DNA of 34,103 bases from Hydrogenophaga sp. (lineage in GTDB: Bacteria; Pseudomonadota; Gammaproteobacteria; Burkholderiales; Burkholderiaceae_C). Where the stretch lies: assembly GCA_018993155.1 (NCBI GenBank), contig JAGKSX010000117.1, positions 1 to 34,103 on the forward strand, read 5' to 3'. Position 1 is the first letter of the stretch. Each line of letters starts with the position of its first letter. The position numbers and the translations under genes were made by a program. Shown one piece after another: positions 7,831 through 15,325 of the stretch. Below the pieces are notes generated by a model. That model saw nothing but the letters and a program-made list of their open reading frames with translations, was not told where the DNA came from and searched no databases.

Positions 7831-8782
7831 GCTTCGGTCCGGCCTTGCGCGCGAAGCGCCTCACCTTCAGCTTCTTCGGCTGGGTGAGGTGCTCGCTCAG
7901 GAAGTGGATGAAGTCCTGGGCCGCCGCGTTGCGCATGGGCCCCGGCCGGTAGACCAGCACCACGCGGCGTTCGATGCGCGGGTCCTGCAGCGCGAGCACG
8001 GTGAGCTCGGGGTCGTGCAGCGAGGTGGTGTAGAGCCGGGGCATGAGCCCCAGCGCCATGCCGCCGCGCACCAGGGCGTAGAGCGTTTCAGAGTAGCGCA
8101 CGTGGTACGGCGCCTGCGCGCCCTGGCTGAACTGCGCGCGCGCCGGTTCGCCCAGCGCCGGCATGCTGCCGCTCTCGAACAGCACCAGGCGTTCGTGGCC
8201 AATCGCCTTCCAGCTCACCTGGCCGTCGCGCGCCAGCGGATGGTCGCGCCGCACCACGAGCACCAGGGGGTCTTGAAAGAGGTCGATGCAGGTGAGGCCG
8301 CCGGGCGGCTCGGTGATGGCGGCCAGGGCCAGGTCGAGCCGGCCTTCGCGCACCTCCTGCAGCAGCACGGTGGCGGGCGCGTCGCGCCAGACGAACTCCA
8401 CCGGCGGCCCCTCCGCCGGTTTGAAGGCGTTGATCGCCGCCGCCAGCTGCGTGCTGGCCGAGGGGATCACGCCCACGCGCACCAGCGCGCGGCCGCGTTG
8501 CACCACGTGGTGGATGTCCTGCAGGGCGAGGTCCACCGTGTTGACCAGGAAGTCGGTGCGCGCCAGCACCTCGGTGCCCAGCGGCGTGATTTCCAGGCGG
8601 TGGGTGTTGCGCGTGAGCAGCTGCGCGCCGAGCAGTTTTTCCATCTGCTTGATGGCGTTGCTCAGCGCCGGCTGCGTGATGGCCAGCCGCCTGGCCGCGC
8701 GGCCGAAGTGGCCTTCCTGCACCAGCACCGAGAAGAACTGCAGGTGGCGCAGCGTGAGGGCCCGGAGGGCGGGGTTTTCCAC
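7817..8782 (-). CDS. LysR-family transcriptional regulator (of the nucleoside operon)
   Basis: The 321-residue product has a LysR winged helix at residues 8-66, including the recognition segment RRLAITQPALSNAIKQMEK, and an effector-binding domain from about residue 95. It is divergent from the adenosine-deaminase-family gene at 8866, and the 83-bp space between them is AT-rich with nested inverted repeats (8792-8840), so it most likely regulates both itself and that operon. Its 3' end overlaps the end of the second Bug gene by 14 bp in convergent orientation. The likely effector is a purine or nucleoside-derived compound, inferred only from the target genes. Confidence 0.92.
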   Translation of the reverse strand: MENPALRALTLRHLQFFSVLVQEGHFGRAARRLAITQPALSNAIKQMEKLLGAQLLTRNTHRLEITPLGTEVLARTDFLVNTVDLALQDIHHVVQRGRALVRVGVIPSASTQLAAAINAFKPAEGPPVEFVWRDAPATVLLQEVREGRLDLALAAITEPPGGLTCIDLFQDPLVLVVRRDHPLARDGQVSWKAIGHERLVLFESGSMPALGEPARAQFSQGAQAPYHVRYSETLYALVRGGMALGLMPRLYTTSLHDPELTVLALQDPRIERRVVLVYRPGPMRNAAAQDFIHFLSEHLTQPKKLKVRRFARKAGPKLSPG

Positions 8783-8791
8783 GGCGGTCGG

Positions 8792-8840
8792 TGATAAATC
8801 AGGTGAATGAAATTATAGAAACTTAAAATTTCTCTTATCA
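8792..8840. promoter_or_regulatory. Divergent control region with LysR-type T-N11-A site
   Basis: TGATAA (8792-8797) is mirrored by TTATCA (8835-8840), and inside them AGAAA (8817-8821) is mirrored by TTTCT (8829-8833). A T-N11-A box, the LysR consensus spacing, fits at 8816-8828. This AT-rich segment is the only such stretch between the LysR gene and the deaminase gene, so it should hold the operator and both promoters. No individual -10/-35 pair stands out enough to call. Confidence 0.55.
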
Positions 8841-8865
8841 AGCCCGGCTGCCTAGACTGGCCGCC

Positions 8866-9951
8866 ATGTCCCCCACGAACGACCTCGCCGACCAGGCCCT
8901 CGACAGCTTCCTCCTGGCCATGCCCAAGATGGAGCTGCACTGCCATCTGTTCGGCACGGTGCGGCGCGACACCTTCGCCGAGCTGAACCACCGCGCGGGC
9001 GCGCCGCTGACCGACGAGGAGGTGACCGGCTTCTACACCCGCGGCGAAAAACCCGTGGGCGTGCTGCGCGTGCTGCGCGCGCTGGACGCGCAGCTGGTGC
9101 GCACGACGGTCGACCTGTACCGCCTCACCTACGAGTACCTCGAAGACGCGGCGGCGCACAACGTGCGCTACGCCGAGTTCTTCTGGAACCCCACCGGCAC
9201 GGTGCAGGTGTCCGGCATTCCCTATGCCGCCGCGCAGGACGCGATCGTGCAGGCCATCCGTGACGCCGAGCGCCTGCTGGGCATCACCGGCCGGCTCATC
9301 GCCGCGGTGGACCGCGAGGCCAGCCCGCAGGCCGCCACCGAGATGGTGGAATGGGTCACCGCGCACCGCTGCGACGAGGTGATCGGCATCGGCATCGACT
9401 ACCGCGAGAACGACCGCCCGCCCGAGCTGTTCGCGCAGGCCTATCTGAACGCCAAGCGCGCCGGCCTCAAGACCACCGCGCACGCGGGCGAGTTCGGCAT
9501 GCCCTGGACCAACGTCCGCACCGCGCTGGAGCTGCTGCAGGTGGACCGCATCGACCACGGCTACACCGTGGTGGACCACCCCGAGTTCGCGCGCGAGTGC
9601 GCCGAGCGCGGCGTGCTGTTCACCGTGGTGCCCACCAACTCCTACTACCTGCGCACCCTGCCGCCCGAGCGCTGGGCGCTGGACCACCCGATCCGCCGCA
9701 TGCCCGGCCTGGGCCTGCGCATCCACCCCAACACCGACGACCCGACGCTGCACCACGTGACGCCCACCGGCGCGTGGCGAATGATGGTGCGCGACTTCGG
9801 TTTCGGCCTCGACGACCTGCGTGGCTTCATGCACAACGGGCTGGACGGCGCGTGGATCGACGACACGCAGCGCCGCCGCTGGCGCGCGGACTGGGCGGCC
9901 GAATTCGATGCGCTGCGCGCCGCTTCCTTTTCTTCTTCCATCCCCTCCTGA
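8866..9951 (+). CDS. Adenosine-deaminase-family metal-dependent deaminase
   Basis: The 361-residue product belongs to the adenosine/AMP deaminase branch of the amidohydrolases, which hydrolytically deaminate purines such as adenosine or adenine. All catalytic positions are visible: zinc ligands His25 and His27 (MELHCHL), His206 (HAGE) and Asp291, plus Glu209, His231 (RIDHGY) and Asp292 (NTDDP). The length matches bacterial adenosine deaminases. Substrate choice among adenosine, adenine and other purines cannot be settled from these motifs. It is the first gene of an operon with a Bug receptor (9-bp gap) and a nucleoside hydrolase, so purine nucleoside catabolism is the clear theme. The protein has no export signal and should be cytoplasmic. 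Confidence 0.93.
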   Translation: MSPTNDLADQALDSFLLAMPKMELHCHLFGTVRRDTFAELNHRAGAPLTDEEVTGFYTRGEKPVGVLRVLRALDAQLVRTTVDLYRLTYEYLEDAAAHNVRYAEFFWNPTGTVQVSGIPYAAAQDAIVQAIRDAERLLGITGRLIAAVDREASPQAATEMVEWVTAHRCDEVIGIGIDYRENDRPPELFAQAYLNAKRAGLKTTAHAGEFGMPWTNVRTALELLQVDRIDHGYTVVDHPEFARECAERGVLFTVVPTNSYYLRTLPPERWALDHPIRRMPGLGLRIHPNTDDPTLHHVTPTGAWRMMVRDFGFGLDDLRGFMHNGLDGAWIDDTQRRRWRADWAAEFDALRAASFSSSIPS

Positions 9952-9960
9952 AAGTCTCCC

Positions 9961-10941
9961 ATGGCCCACGAACGCTCAAGCCTTGTTCTCGCCGCCTCGC
10001 TGCTGCTCGCCTTCTCGGCCCATGCCCAGGGCCCCGCCTGGCCCACGGCCAAACCGGTGACGCTGATCGTGCCGTTCACCGCTGGCGGCAGCGTGGACTT
10101 CATCGCCCGCCAGGTCGCCACCAAGCTGGGCGAGCGCATCAACCAGACCGTGGTGATCGAGAACGTGGCCGGGGCCGGTGGCGCCATCGGCCTGCAGAAA
10201 GCCGTGAACGCCGCACCCGACGGCTACACCCTGGTGGCCGGGCCGGACAGCGCCATCGCCATCGGCAAGCTGGCCAACCCGGCGGCCTACCGCTTCGACC
10301 CCCTCAAGGACCTCGTGCCCGTGGGCATGCTCAACACCGCGCCCATGCTGCTGGTGGCGCGCACCGACCTGCCGGTCAAGAACTACGCCGACTTCGTCAA
10401 GCTCGCCAAGGCCGAGCCCGGCAAGTACACCTACGCCACCTCGGGCGTGGGCACCGTGCTGCACCTCGCCATGGAACAGCTCAAGCAGCGCTCGGGCATC
10501 TTCGTCACGCACGTGCCCTACCGGGGCGGTGCGCAGATCGCCAACGACGTGATGGGCAAGCAGGTGGACCTGGCCATGCTGGTCAGCGCCAGCAGCATTC
10601 CCCACGTGCGCGCCGGCAGCCTCAAGGCGCTGGGCGTGACCGGCAAGCAGCGCATCGCCTCGCTGCCCGACGTGCCCACCTTCGACGAGACGCCCGGCCT
10701 CAAGGGCTACGACGTGGTCACCTGGACCGGCCTTTTCGCGCCCAAGGGCACACCGGGTGCCATCGTCACCAAGCTCAACGAAGCGCTCAACGACGCGCTG
10801 AAAGACCCCGAGGTGCGCGCCCGCCTCGCCGAGCAGGGCGCCCTGCCGGGCAGCGGCTCGCCCGAGGCACTGGGCAGCTTTGCCCAGGCCGAGTTCGCGC
10901 GCAACCAGAAGCTGGTGCCTACGCTCAACCTGAAGGACTGA
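9961..10941 (+). CDS. Bug-family tripartite tricarboxylate transporter substrate-binding protein (3)
   Basis: The 326-residue product has a signal peptide (likely cleavage after AHA, residue 22), then KPVTLIVPFTAGGSVDF, VVIENVAGAGG and APDGYTL, diagnostic of periplasmic Bug receptors. Unlike the two receptors encoded upstream it lacks the C-x10-C pair, so it is not a recent copy of them. It sits between the deaminase gene and the exported nucleoside hydrolase gene, 6 bp before the latter. The simplest reading is that it captures a nucleoside, free base or ribose-derived acid in the periplasm. No TctAB membrane genes accompany it, and the ligand is inference from context. Confidence 0.92.
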   Translation: MAHERSSLVLAASLLLAFSAHAQGPAWPTAKPVTLIVPFTAGGSVDFIARQVATKLGERINQTVVIENVAGAGGAIGLQKAVNAAPDGYTLVAGPDSAIAIGKLANPAAYRFDPLKDLVPVGMLNTAPMLLVARTDLPVKNYADFVKLAKAEPGKYTYATSGVGTVLHLAMEQLKQRSGIFVTHVPYRGGAQIANDVMGKQVDLAMLVSASSIPHVRAGSLKALGVTGKQRIASLPDVPTFDETPGLKGYDVVTWTGLFAPKGTPGAIVTKLNEALNDALKDPEVRARLAEQGALPGSGSPEALGSFAQAEFARNQKLVPTLNLKD

Positions 10942-10947
10942 AGAGAC

Positions 10948-12048
10948 ATGCCCATCGACCTCGCTTCCCGCCGCGGTTTTCTTTCCACCGGCTCGCTGGC
11001 CCTGGCCGGCCTGGCGACCACGGGCCTGCTGCCCGCGTTCGCGCAGGACGCGCAGACCCAGGTGCTGCTGGGCGTGGCGGCGCAGCAGCTGCCGGCCATC
11101 CCGGCGAGCAAACGCACCGTGATCATCGACACCGACCCGGGCCAGGACGACGCCATCGCGCTGCTGTTCGCGCTGGCCGCGCCCGAGAGGCTGGACGTGC
11201 GCGCGCTCACCGTCTCGGTGGGCAACATGCCCCTGAGCGTGACCGAGAAGAACACGCGCCGCGTGCGCGACTGGGCCGGGCGCACCGAGGTGCCGGTGTA
11301 CGCCGGCTACCCCCGGCCGCTGATCCGCGAACCCATCTTTGCCGACGACGTGCACGGCAAGACCGGCCTGGACGGCCCCACGCTGCACGAGCCGCGCGGC
11401 CCGCTCGCGCCCAGCCACGCGGTGGACTACCTCATCAGCACCCTGCGCGCCGCCGCGCCCGCCAGCGTGGTGGTGGTGGGCCTGGGCCCGCTGACCAACA
11501 TCGCCGCCGCGCTGAACATGGCGCCGGACATCAAGGCCGCCATCAGCGAGATCGTGGTGCTCGGTGGCTCGTGGGGCGTGGGCGGCAACATCACGCCGGC
11601 CGCCACCTTCAACCTGTATGCCGACCCGGAAGCCGCGTCGGTGGTGTTCCGCAGCGGCGTGCCGGTCACGGCGATCTCGCACGACGCCGCGCGTCGCGTG
11701 CTCGTCACGCCCGAGCGCATCGCGCCGTTCCGCCAGATGGGCAACAACGCCGGCAAAGTGGTGGCCGACATCCTCGACTCCGCCATGGACTACGCCATGC
11801 GCCGCCGGGGCGTGAAAGTGGGCCCGATGTACGACCCCTGCGTCATCGCCTATTTGCTGCAGCCCGAGCTGTTCAAAGGCGCGCGCGTGCCGGTGGACAT
11901 CGAGACCCGGGGCGAATTCACCAGCGGCGCCACCGTGGTGGACTTTCGCGGCTACACGAAGCGCAAGGCCAACACGCTGTGGGTCAACGCGGTGGACATC
12001 GACGGTTTCTACCGCCTGCTCGAAAAACAGATCGCGCGTCTGCCTTGA
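10948..12048 (+). CDS. Tat-exported nucleoside hydrolase (IUNH family)
   Basis: The 366-residue product begins with a twin-arginine motif (SRRGFLS, Arg8-Arg9), a hydrophobic stretch and a cleavage-like AFA near residue 32. The nucleoside hydrolase calcium site follows: VIIDTDPGQDD at 58-68 supplies Asp61, Asp63, Asp67 and Asp68, and YDPCVIAYL near residue 295 supplies the C-terminal Asp. The enzyme splits the N-glycosidic bond of nucleosides into base and ribose. The Tat signal places it in the periplasm, fully folded with its metal, so nucleosides would be cut outside the cytoplasm and the products captured by the adjacent Bug receptor. It is the last gene of the LysR-controlled operon. Confidence 0.93.
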   Translation: MPIDLASRRGFLSTGSLALAGLATTGLLPAFAQDAQTQVLLGVAAQQLPAIPASKRTVIIDTDPGQDDAIALLFALAAPERLDVRALTVSVGNMPLSVTEKNTRRVRDWAGRTEVPVYAGYPRPLIREPIFADDVHGKTGLDGPTLHEPRGPLAPSHAVDYLISTLRAAAPASVVVVGLGPLTNIAAALNMAPDIKAAISEIVVLGGSWGVGGNITPAATFNLYADPEAASVVFRSGVPVTAISHDAARRVLVTPERIAPFRQMGNNAGKVVADILDSAMDYAMRRRGVKVGPMYDPCVIAYLLQPELFKGARVPVDIETRGEFTSGATVVDFRGYTKRKANTLWVNAVDIDGFYRLLEKQIARLP

Positions 12049-12064
12049 CGGCGGTCGGGCGCGA

Positions 12065-12382
12065 TCAAGGCGAGGGCGCTTCCGCCCGGCCCGACACGAG
12101 CGCCTGCAGCACGGTGGCCGTATCGGCCAGTTGATGGACTTGCGTCTGCAACTGGTCGTTGACTGCCTTCAGCAGAGCACCCAGTTCCGAGCGTGAGGGC
12201 GCCACGTCATCAGCGGCCTCATCCTGATCCATCGGGGTGATCAGCTTCTCCAACGCCACGTATGCGTGCAGCGTGAGCGTCAGGTAGTTCGCGTGATCGA
12301 GCGTTTGGGCGGCGAGGCTGAGTTGTGCGTCATCGACCAGTGGCTGCTGCGTTTGCCGCAAGAGGACTTTTGCCAGGTCCAT
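12065..12382 (-). CDS. Hypothetical protein, unrecognised, abutting the hipA remnant
   Basis: A leftward frame ending at the stop at 12065 shows strong GC third-position bias over its last 80 or so codons and encodes a helical, Leu/Ala-rich segment (LTLHAYVALEKL) and a C-terminal helix (LLKAVNDQLQTQVHQLAD). I do not recognise the family. The start is uncertain: ATG 12380-12382 gives 105 residues, but the first part overlaps the HipA-coding sequence on the other strand, where the HipA match is convincing. The true protein may therefore begin elsewhere or have lost its original N-terminus when the hipA fragment became joined at about 12300-12340. Confidence 0.5.
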   Translation of the reverse strand: MDLAKVLLRQTQQPLVDDAQLSLAAQTLDHANYLTLTLHAYVALEKLITPMDQDEAADDVAPSRSELGALLKAVNDQLQTQVHQLADTATVLQALVSGRAEAPSP

Positions 12383-12916
12383 GCCGTGCCCCCGGAAAAG
12401 AAGTACGAGAGCGACGGCGGCCCGGGCCTTGAAGAACTCGCCACCATCTTGCGGCAGTCGCAGACGCCCGAAGAAGACATGGCCACGTTGCTCAAGGCCC
12501 AATTGCTCTTCTGGATGCTTCGCGCCATCGATGGGCACGCGAAGAACTTCAGCATCGCCTTGCTGCCCAACAACGGGTTCCACCTCACGCCGCTGTACGA
12601 CGTGCTGTCGGCCTGGCCTGCGGTGGGTGACGGGCCGAACCAGTGGACGAGACACGAACTGAAGTTGGCGATGGCGGTCAGGGGTTCGAGTGGCAAGCAC
12701 TACAAGTGCGCGCAGATCATGCGGCGCCATTTCAACCAGACGGCGAGGAAGCTCGGCCATGCCGCCGACATGGAGCCGCTGATCGAGGAAACGCTTTCCC
12801 AGGTCGACCCGGCCATCGAGATCGTGTCGAGCCTGCTGCCGCCGGGCTTTTCCGAGCGGGTGTCACAAAGCATCTTCGACGGTCTGCGTGAAAGCGCGAA
12901 GCAACTGGCCGATTGA
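12266..12916 (+). pseudogene. hipA: HipA-type serine/threonine kinase toxin, C-terminal remnant
   Basis: The open frame encodes the C-terminal lobe of a HipA kinase, the toxin of HipBA systems that phosphorylates a translation target such as GltX. Visible landmarks are LLRLPQEDFCQ, KYESDGGPG, DGHAKNFS with the catalytic Asp, and LYDVLS with the second metal-binding Asp. The N-terminal half, with the P-loop and regulatory serine, is absent; family members are around 400-440 residues and this has at most 216. Reading upstream of about 12295 no HipA-like sequence is found, and no hipB-type antitoxin gene is adjacent. The 3' end is intact (TGA 12914-12916). The GTG at 12266 only marks the first usable codon; the gene is most likely dead. 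Confidence 0.85.
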
Positions 12917-12951
12917 GTCAGGCGGGGCGAGCAAAACCTTGTCTGTTTGAA

Positions 12952-12983
12952 ATCCGCATTACTTGAACAAAAGTAATGCGGAT
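12952..12983. promoter_or_regulatory. Perfect 13-bp inverted repeat, candidate AbiEi autorepression operator
   Basis: ATCCGCATTACTT (12952-12964) is exactly inverted as AAGTAATGCGGAT (12971-12983) around a 6-base centre. It lies 18 bp before the AbiEi start. AbiEi-type antitoxins are known to bind inverted repeats in their own promoter, which makes an operator the best explanation. A hairpin in the leader RNA is the alternative. Confidence 0.8.
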
Positions 12984-13001
12984 ATTAAACTTGGCGTTCT
13001 C

Positions 13002-13601
13002 ATGAACCAGTCTGACCACATCCTCGAACTCGCCCGGCGCCAGCGCGTGCTGCGGGCAGCGGATGTGCGCGAGCATGGCTGGTCGCCACAGCTTCTGATC
13101 CGGCTTCACCATGCAGGCGAGCTGCAGCGGTTCGCCCGCGGCCTCTACGGGCTGCCCGACGCCGAAGTCACCGAACATCAGACACTGGTCGAGGTCTGCC
13201 AGCGTGTGCCAAAGGCCGTGGTGTGCCTGCTGAGTGCGCTGCAATTCCACGAGATCGGCACGCAACTGCCGCACGATGTGTGGATCGCGCTGCCCGAGGC
13301 CACGCAGACACCAGTACTGAGCTACCCGACGCTGCGCATCACGCGCCTGCGTGGCGCTGCCTACAGCGAGGGCATCCAGACCGTGACCGACCACGGGGCG
13401 CCCATCCGCGTGTACAGCGCGGCCAAGACGGTGACCGACTGCTTCAAGTTCCGCAACAAGATTGGCCTGGACGTGGCGCTGGAGGCGCTCAAAGATGCCT
13501 GGCGCAGCCGAAAGGTCACCATGGCCGAGCTGGGCCACTTCGCCAGGATCAACCGGGTCGAGCGTGTCATGCAGCCCTACCTGGAGGCGGTGGCGCAATG
13601 A
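13002..13601 (+). CDS. abiEi: AbiEi-family type IV antitoxin / transcriptional repressor
   Basis: The 199-residue product has an N-terminal winged helix (about residues 5-60, DHILELARRQRVLRAADV then RFARGLYGLP) and a C-terminal AbiEi antitoxin region with the typical YSAAKTVTDCFKFR segment near residue 140-155. In type IV systems the antitoxin opposes a nucleotidyltransferase toxin without forming a stable complex and represses the operon through its N-terminal domain. ATG 13002 is chosen because the earlier in-frame ATG at 12963 falls inside the 12952-12983 palindrome and would overlap the operator. The stop overlaps the toxin start in the pattern ATGA (13598-13601), so the pair is translated together. 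Gene lengths fit an intact system. Confidence 0.92.
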   Translation: MNQSDHILELARRQRVLRAADVREHGWSPQLLIRLHHAGELQRFARGLYGLPDAEVTEHQTLVEVCQRVPKAVVCLLSALQFHEIGTQLPHDVWIALPEATQTPVLSYPTLRITRLRGAAYSEGIQTVTDHGAPIRVYSAAKTVTDCFKFRNKIGLDVALEALKDAWRSRKVTMAELGHFARINRVERVMQPYLEAVAQ

Positions 13602-14500
13602 CGGGCAACCGCTCCGCATCCATCCTGGCACGGCTGCTGACACTCGCCAAGCAGCGGGGTGATGACTACAACCTGCTGCTCAACCGGTTTGGCATGGAGC
13701 GTCTGCTGGCTCGCGTCAGCGTGTCTCCTTTTGCCGACCGCTTCCTGCTCAAAGGCGCGCTGCTCTTTGCGCTGTGGTACGGCGTTCCGCATCGCCCGAC
13801 AAGGGATGCCGACCTGTTGGGCTTCGGCCCCGACGATGATGCCGATCTGATCGCCACCTTCCGCGAAGTCGCCGCCATGGACCTGGGCGATGGCATGGTG
13901 TTTGACCCCGACTCCGTGAAGGCCAATGCGATTCGCGAAGACAACACCTACGGTGGCACCCGCATCACACTGGTGGCGCGCCTGGGCTCCGCGCGCTGCG
14001 CCCTGCAGATCGACGTGGGCTTCGGTGATGCCGTGACGCCGGAACCGCAGACCGTGGCGTATCCCACCTTGCTGGGGGACTTCCCGGCCCCCACGCTGCG
14101 CGTGTATCCGGTCTACACCGTGATCGCCGAGAAGTACCAGGCCATGGTGATGCTGGGGCAGGCGAACAGCCGCATGAAGGACTTCTTCGACCTCGCGGTG
14201 ATTGCCCGGCGCACGAAACTGGATGGCGCCACGTTGGCCGCAGCCATCGCCGCCACCTTCGCCCGGCGCCAGACGGCACTGCCCACCGCGCGGCCCTTGG
14301 CACTGACCAGGCAGTTCAGCGATGACGGCGCCAAGCTGCGCCAGTGGCAGGCTTTTCTGAGCAAGAACCGCATTGCGGCAGCCAGCCTTGGAGACACGGT
14401 GGCCCTGCTGGATGATCTGCTGTGGCCACCCACCGAGGTCGCCGCTGCCAACAGTCAGGCCACGGCAACCTGGGTTCCTGAAACCTTGCGGTGGGTTTGA
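13598..14500 (+). CDS. abiEii: AbiEii/AbiGii-family nucleotidyltransferase toxin
   Basis: The 300-residue product has the four motifs of AbiEii toxins, which are DNA polymerase beta-like nucleotidyltransferases: LLKGALLF near residue 52, RPTRDADLLG with Asp70 and Asp72, AEKYQAMV with Lys179, and RMKDFFDL with Lys194 and Asp195. Members of the family inhibit growth and abort phage infection; some transfer nucleotides to tRNA. All motif residues are kept, so the toxin looks functional. It follows the antitoxin with a 4-base overlap and ends 46 bp before a TetR gene that belongs to the next catabolic block. Confidence 0.93.
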   Translation: MTGNRSASILARLLTLAKQRGDDYNLLLNRFGMERLLARVSVSPFADRFLLKGALLFALWYGVPHRPTRDADLLGFGPDDDADLIATFREVAAMDLGDGMVFDPDSVKANAIREDNTYGGTRITLVARLGSARCALQIDVGFGDAVTPEPQTVAYPTLLGDFPAPTLRVYPVYTVIAEKYQAMVMLGQANSRMKDFFDLAVIARRTKLDGATLAAAIAATFARRQTALPTARPLALTRQFSDDGAKLRQWQAFLSKNRIAAASLGDTVALLDDLLWPPTEVAAANSQATATWVPETLRWV

Positions 14501-14546
14501 GCGGGCACATAATCCGCCCCATCGCCCAGCCAGCCGCAGACCCACG

Positions 14547-15194
14547 ATGCCACCACGCCGCGCTTCCGCTTCCAGCCCCGCCGATGCCGACAGCAGCGCG
14601 GCCCGTTCCGCGATCCTCGCGGCGGCCCGCGCGGAGTTTTCCGCCAAGGGGCTGACGGGCGCGCGCGTGAACGAAATCGCGGCCCGCGCCGGGGTCAACA
14701 AGCAGCTGATCTACTACTACTTCGGCAGCAAGGAAGACCTCTACCGCGCTGCCCTCGAAGTGGTCTACACCGAGATCCGCACGCAGGAGCGCAGCCTCAA
14801 GCTGGGCGACATGCAGCCCGAGGAAGCCATGGCCACGCTGATCGGATTTTCGTTCGACTACCTCGCCGAGCACCCGGATTTCATCGGCCTGCTCAACCAC
14901 GAGAACGCGCAGGGCGCGCGGCACGTGCGCGATTCCAGCGCGATCCGCGACACCAATTCGCCGCTGATCGATCTCATCGCCAAGACGCTGGCGCGCGGCA
15001 TCCGCGCCCGCGTGTTCCGCCGCGGCATCGACCCGGTGGAGCTCTACATCTCGGTCGCCGGCATGTCGTACTTCTTCTTCTCCAACCGCCTGACGCTGTC
15101 GTCCATCTTCAGCCGCGATCTCTCTTCAGGCGACGCGGTGGGCGCCTACCGCGCGCACGTCGTGGCCTTTGCCATGGCCGGTTTGCGGGCCTGA
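14547..15194 (+). CDS. TetR-family transcriptional repressor
   Basis: The 215-residue product has an Ala/Ser-rich start and a TetR DNA-binding domain at about residues 18-65, with ILAAARAEFSAKGL, then NEIAARAGVNKQLIYYYF and SKEDLY. The C-terminal ligand domain has no assignable pocket. A palindrome overlapping the -35 box of the downstream operon promoter (15252-15292) is its most likely target, so it would hold the ten-gene operon off until a ligand appears. The ATG at 14547 is chosen because it gives a normal TetR N-terminus; earlier in-frame codons run back into the AbiEii gene. Confidence 0.92.
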   Translation: MPPRRASASSPADADSSAARSAILAAARAEFSAKGLTGARVNEIAARAGVNKQLIYYYFGSKEDLYRAALEVVYTEIRTQERSLKLGDMQPEEAMATLIGFSFDYLAEHPDFIGLLNHENAQGARHVRDSSAIRDTNSPLIDLIAKTLARGIRARVFRRGIDPVELYISVAGMSYFFFSNRLTLSSIFSRDLSSGDAVGAYRAHVVAFAMAGLRA

Positions 15195-15251
15195 TTGCTT
15201 CGCACCATTCGAGGGCACTCACGCCCCCCGGGCAAACCCTTTGCTCCGATT

Positions 15252-15292
15252 TCAACCAAACGGTTGACACCGAGTTGACACGCCCATATGCT
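15252..15292 (+). promoter_or_regulatory. Sigma70 promoter with an overlapping TetR-type palindrome
   Basis: TTGACA (15264-15269), a 17-base spacer and TATGCT (15287-15292) form a near-consensus promoter 34 bp upstream of the first operon gene. The palindrome TCAACC-AAAC-GGTTGA (15252-15267) covers the first bases of the -35 box. Such placement lets a TetR repressor block RNA polymerase directly. A second TTGACA at 15275-15280 has no -10 at proper spacing. Confidence 0.75.
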
Positions 15293-15325
15293 CATCCCCA
15301 TCGCGTTTGAGAAAAGGGTCATGCC

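Noticed and set aside
12049-12065. Terminator after the nucleoside hydrolase gene
   Set aside because: GC-rich partial symmetry only, with no T-run.
9351-12134. A rightward frame of more than 900 codons across the deaminase, Bug and nucleoside hydrolase genes
   Set aside because: It shows no domains and a biased Arg/Ala/His/Pro composition, and it runs over three well-supported genes in other frames.
12383-12760. Upstream extension of the leftward unknown gene
   Set aside because: This part lies opposite convincing HipA sequence and has no protein character of its own.
15275-15280. Second TTGACA as an alternative -35 box
   Set aside because: No recognisable -10 box lies 16-18 bases downstream, unlike the first TTGACA.
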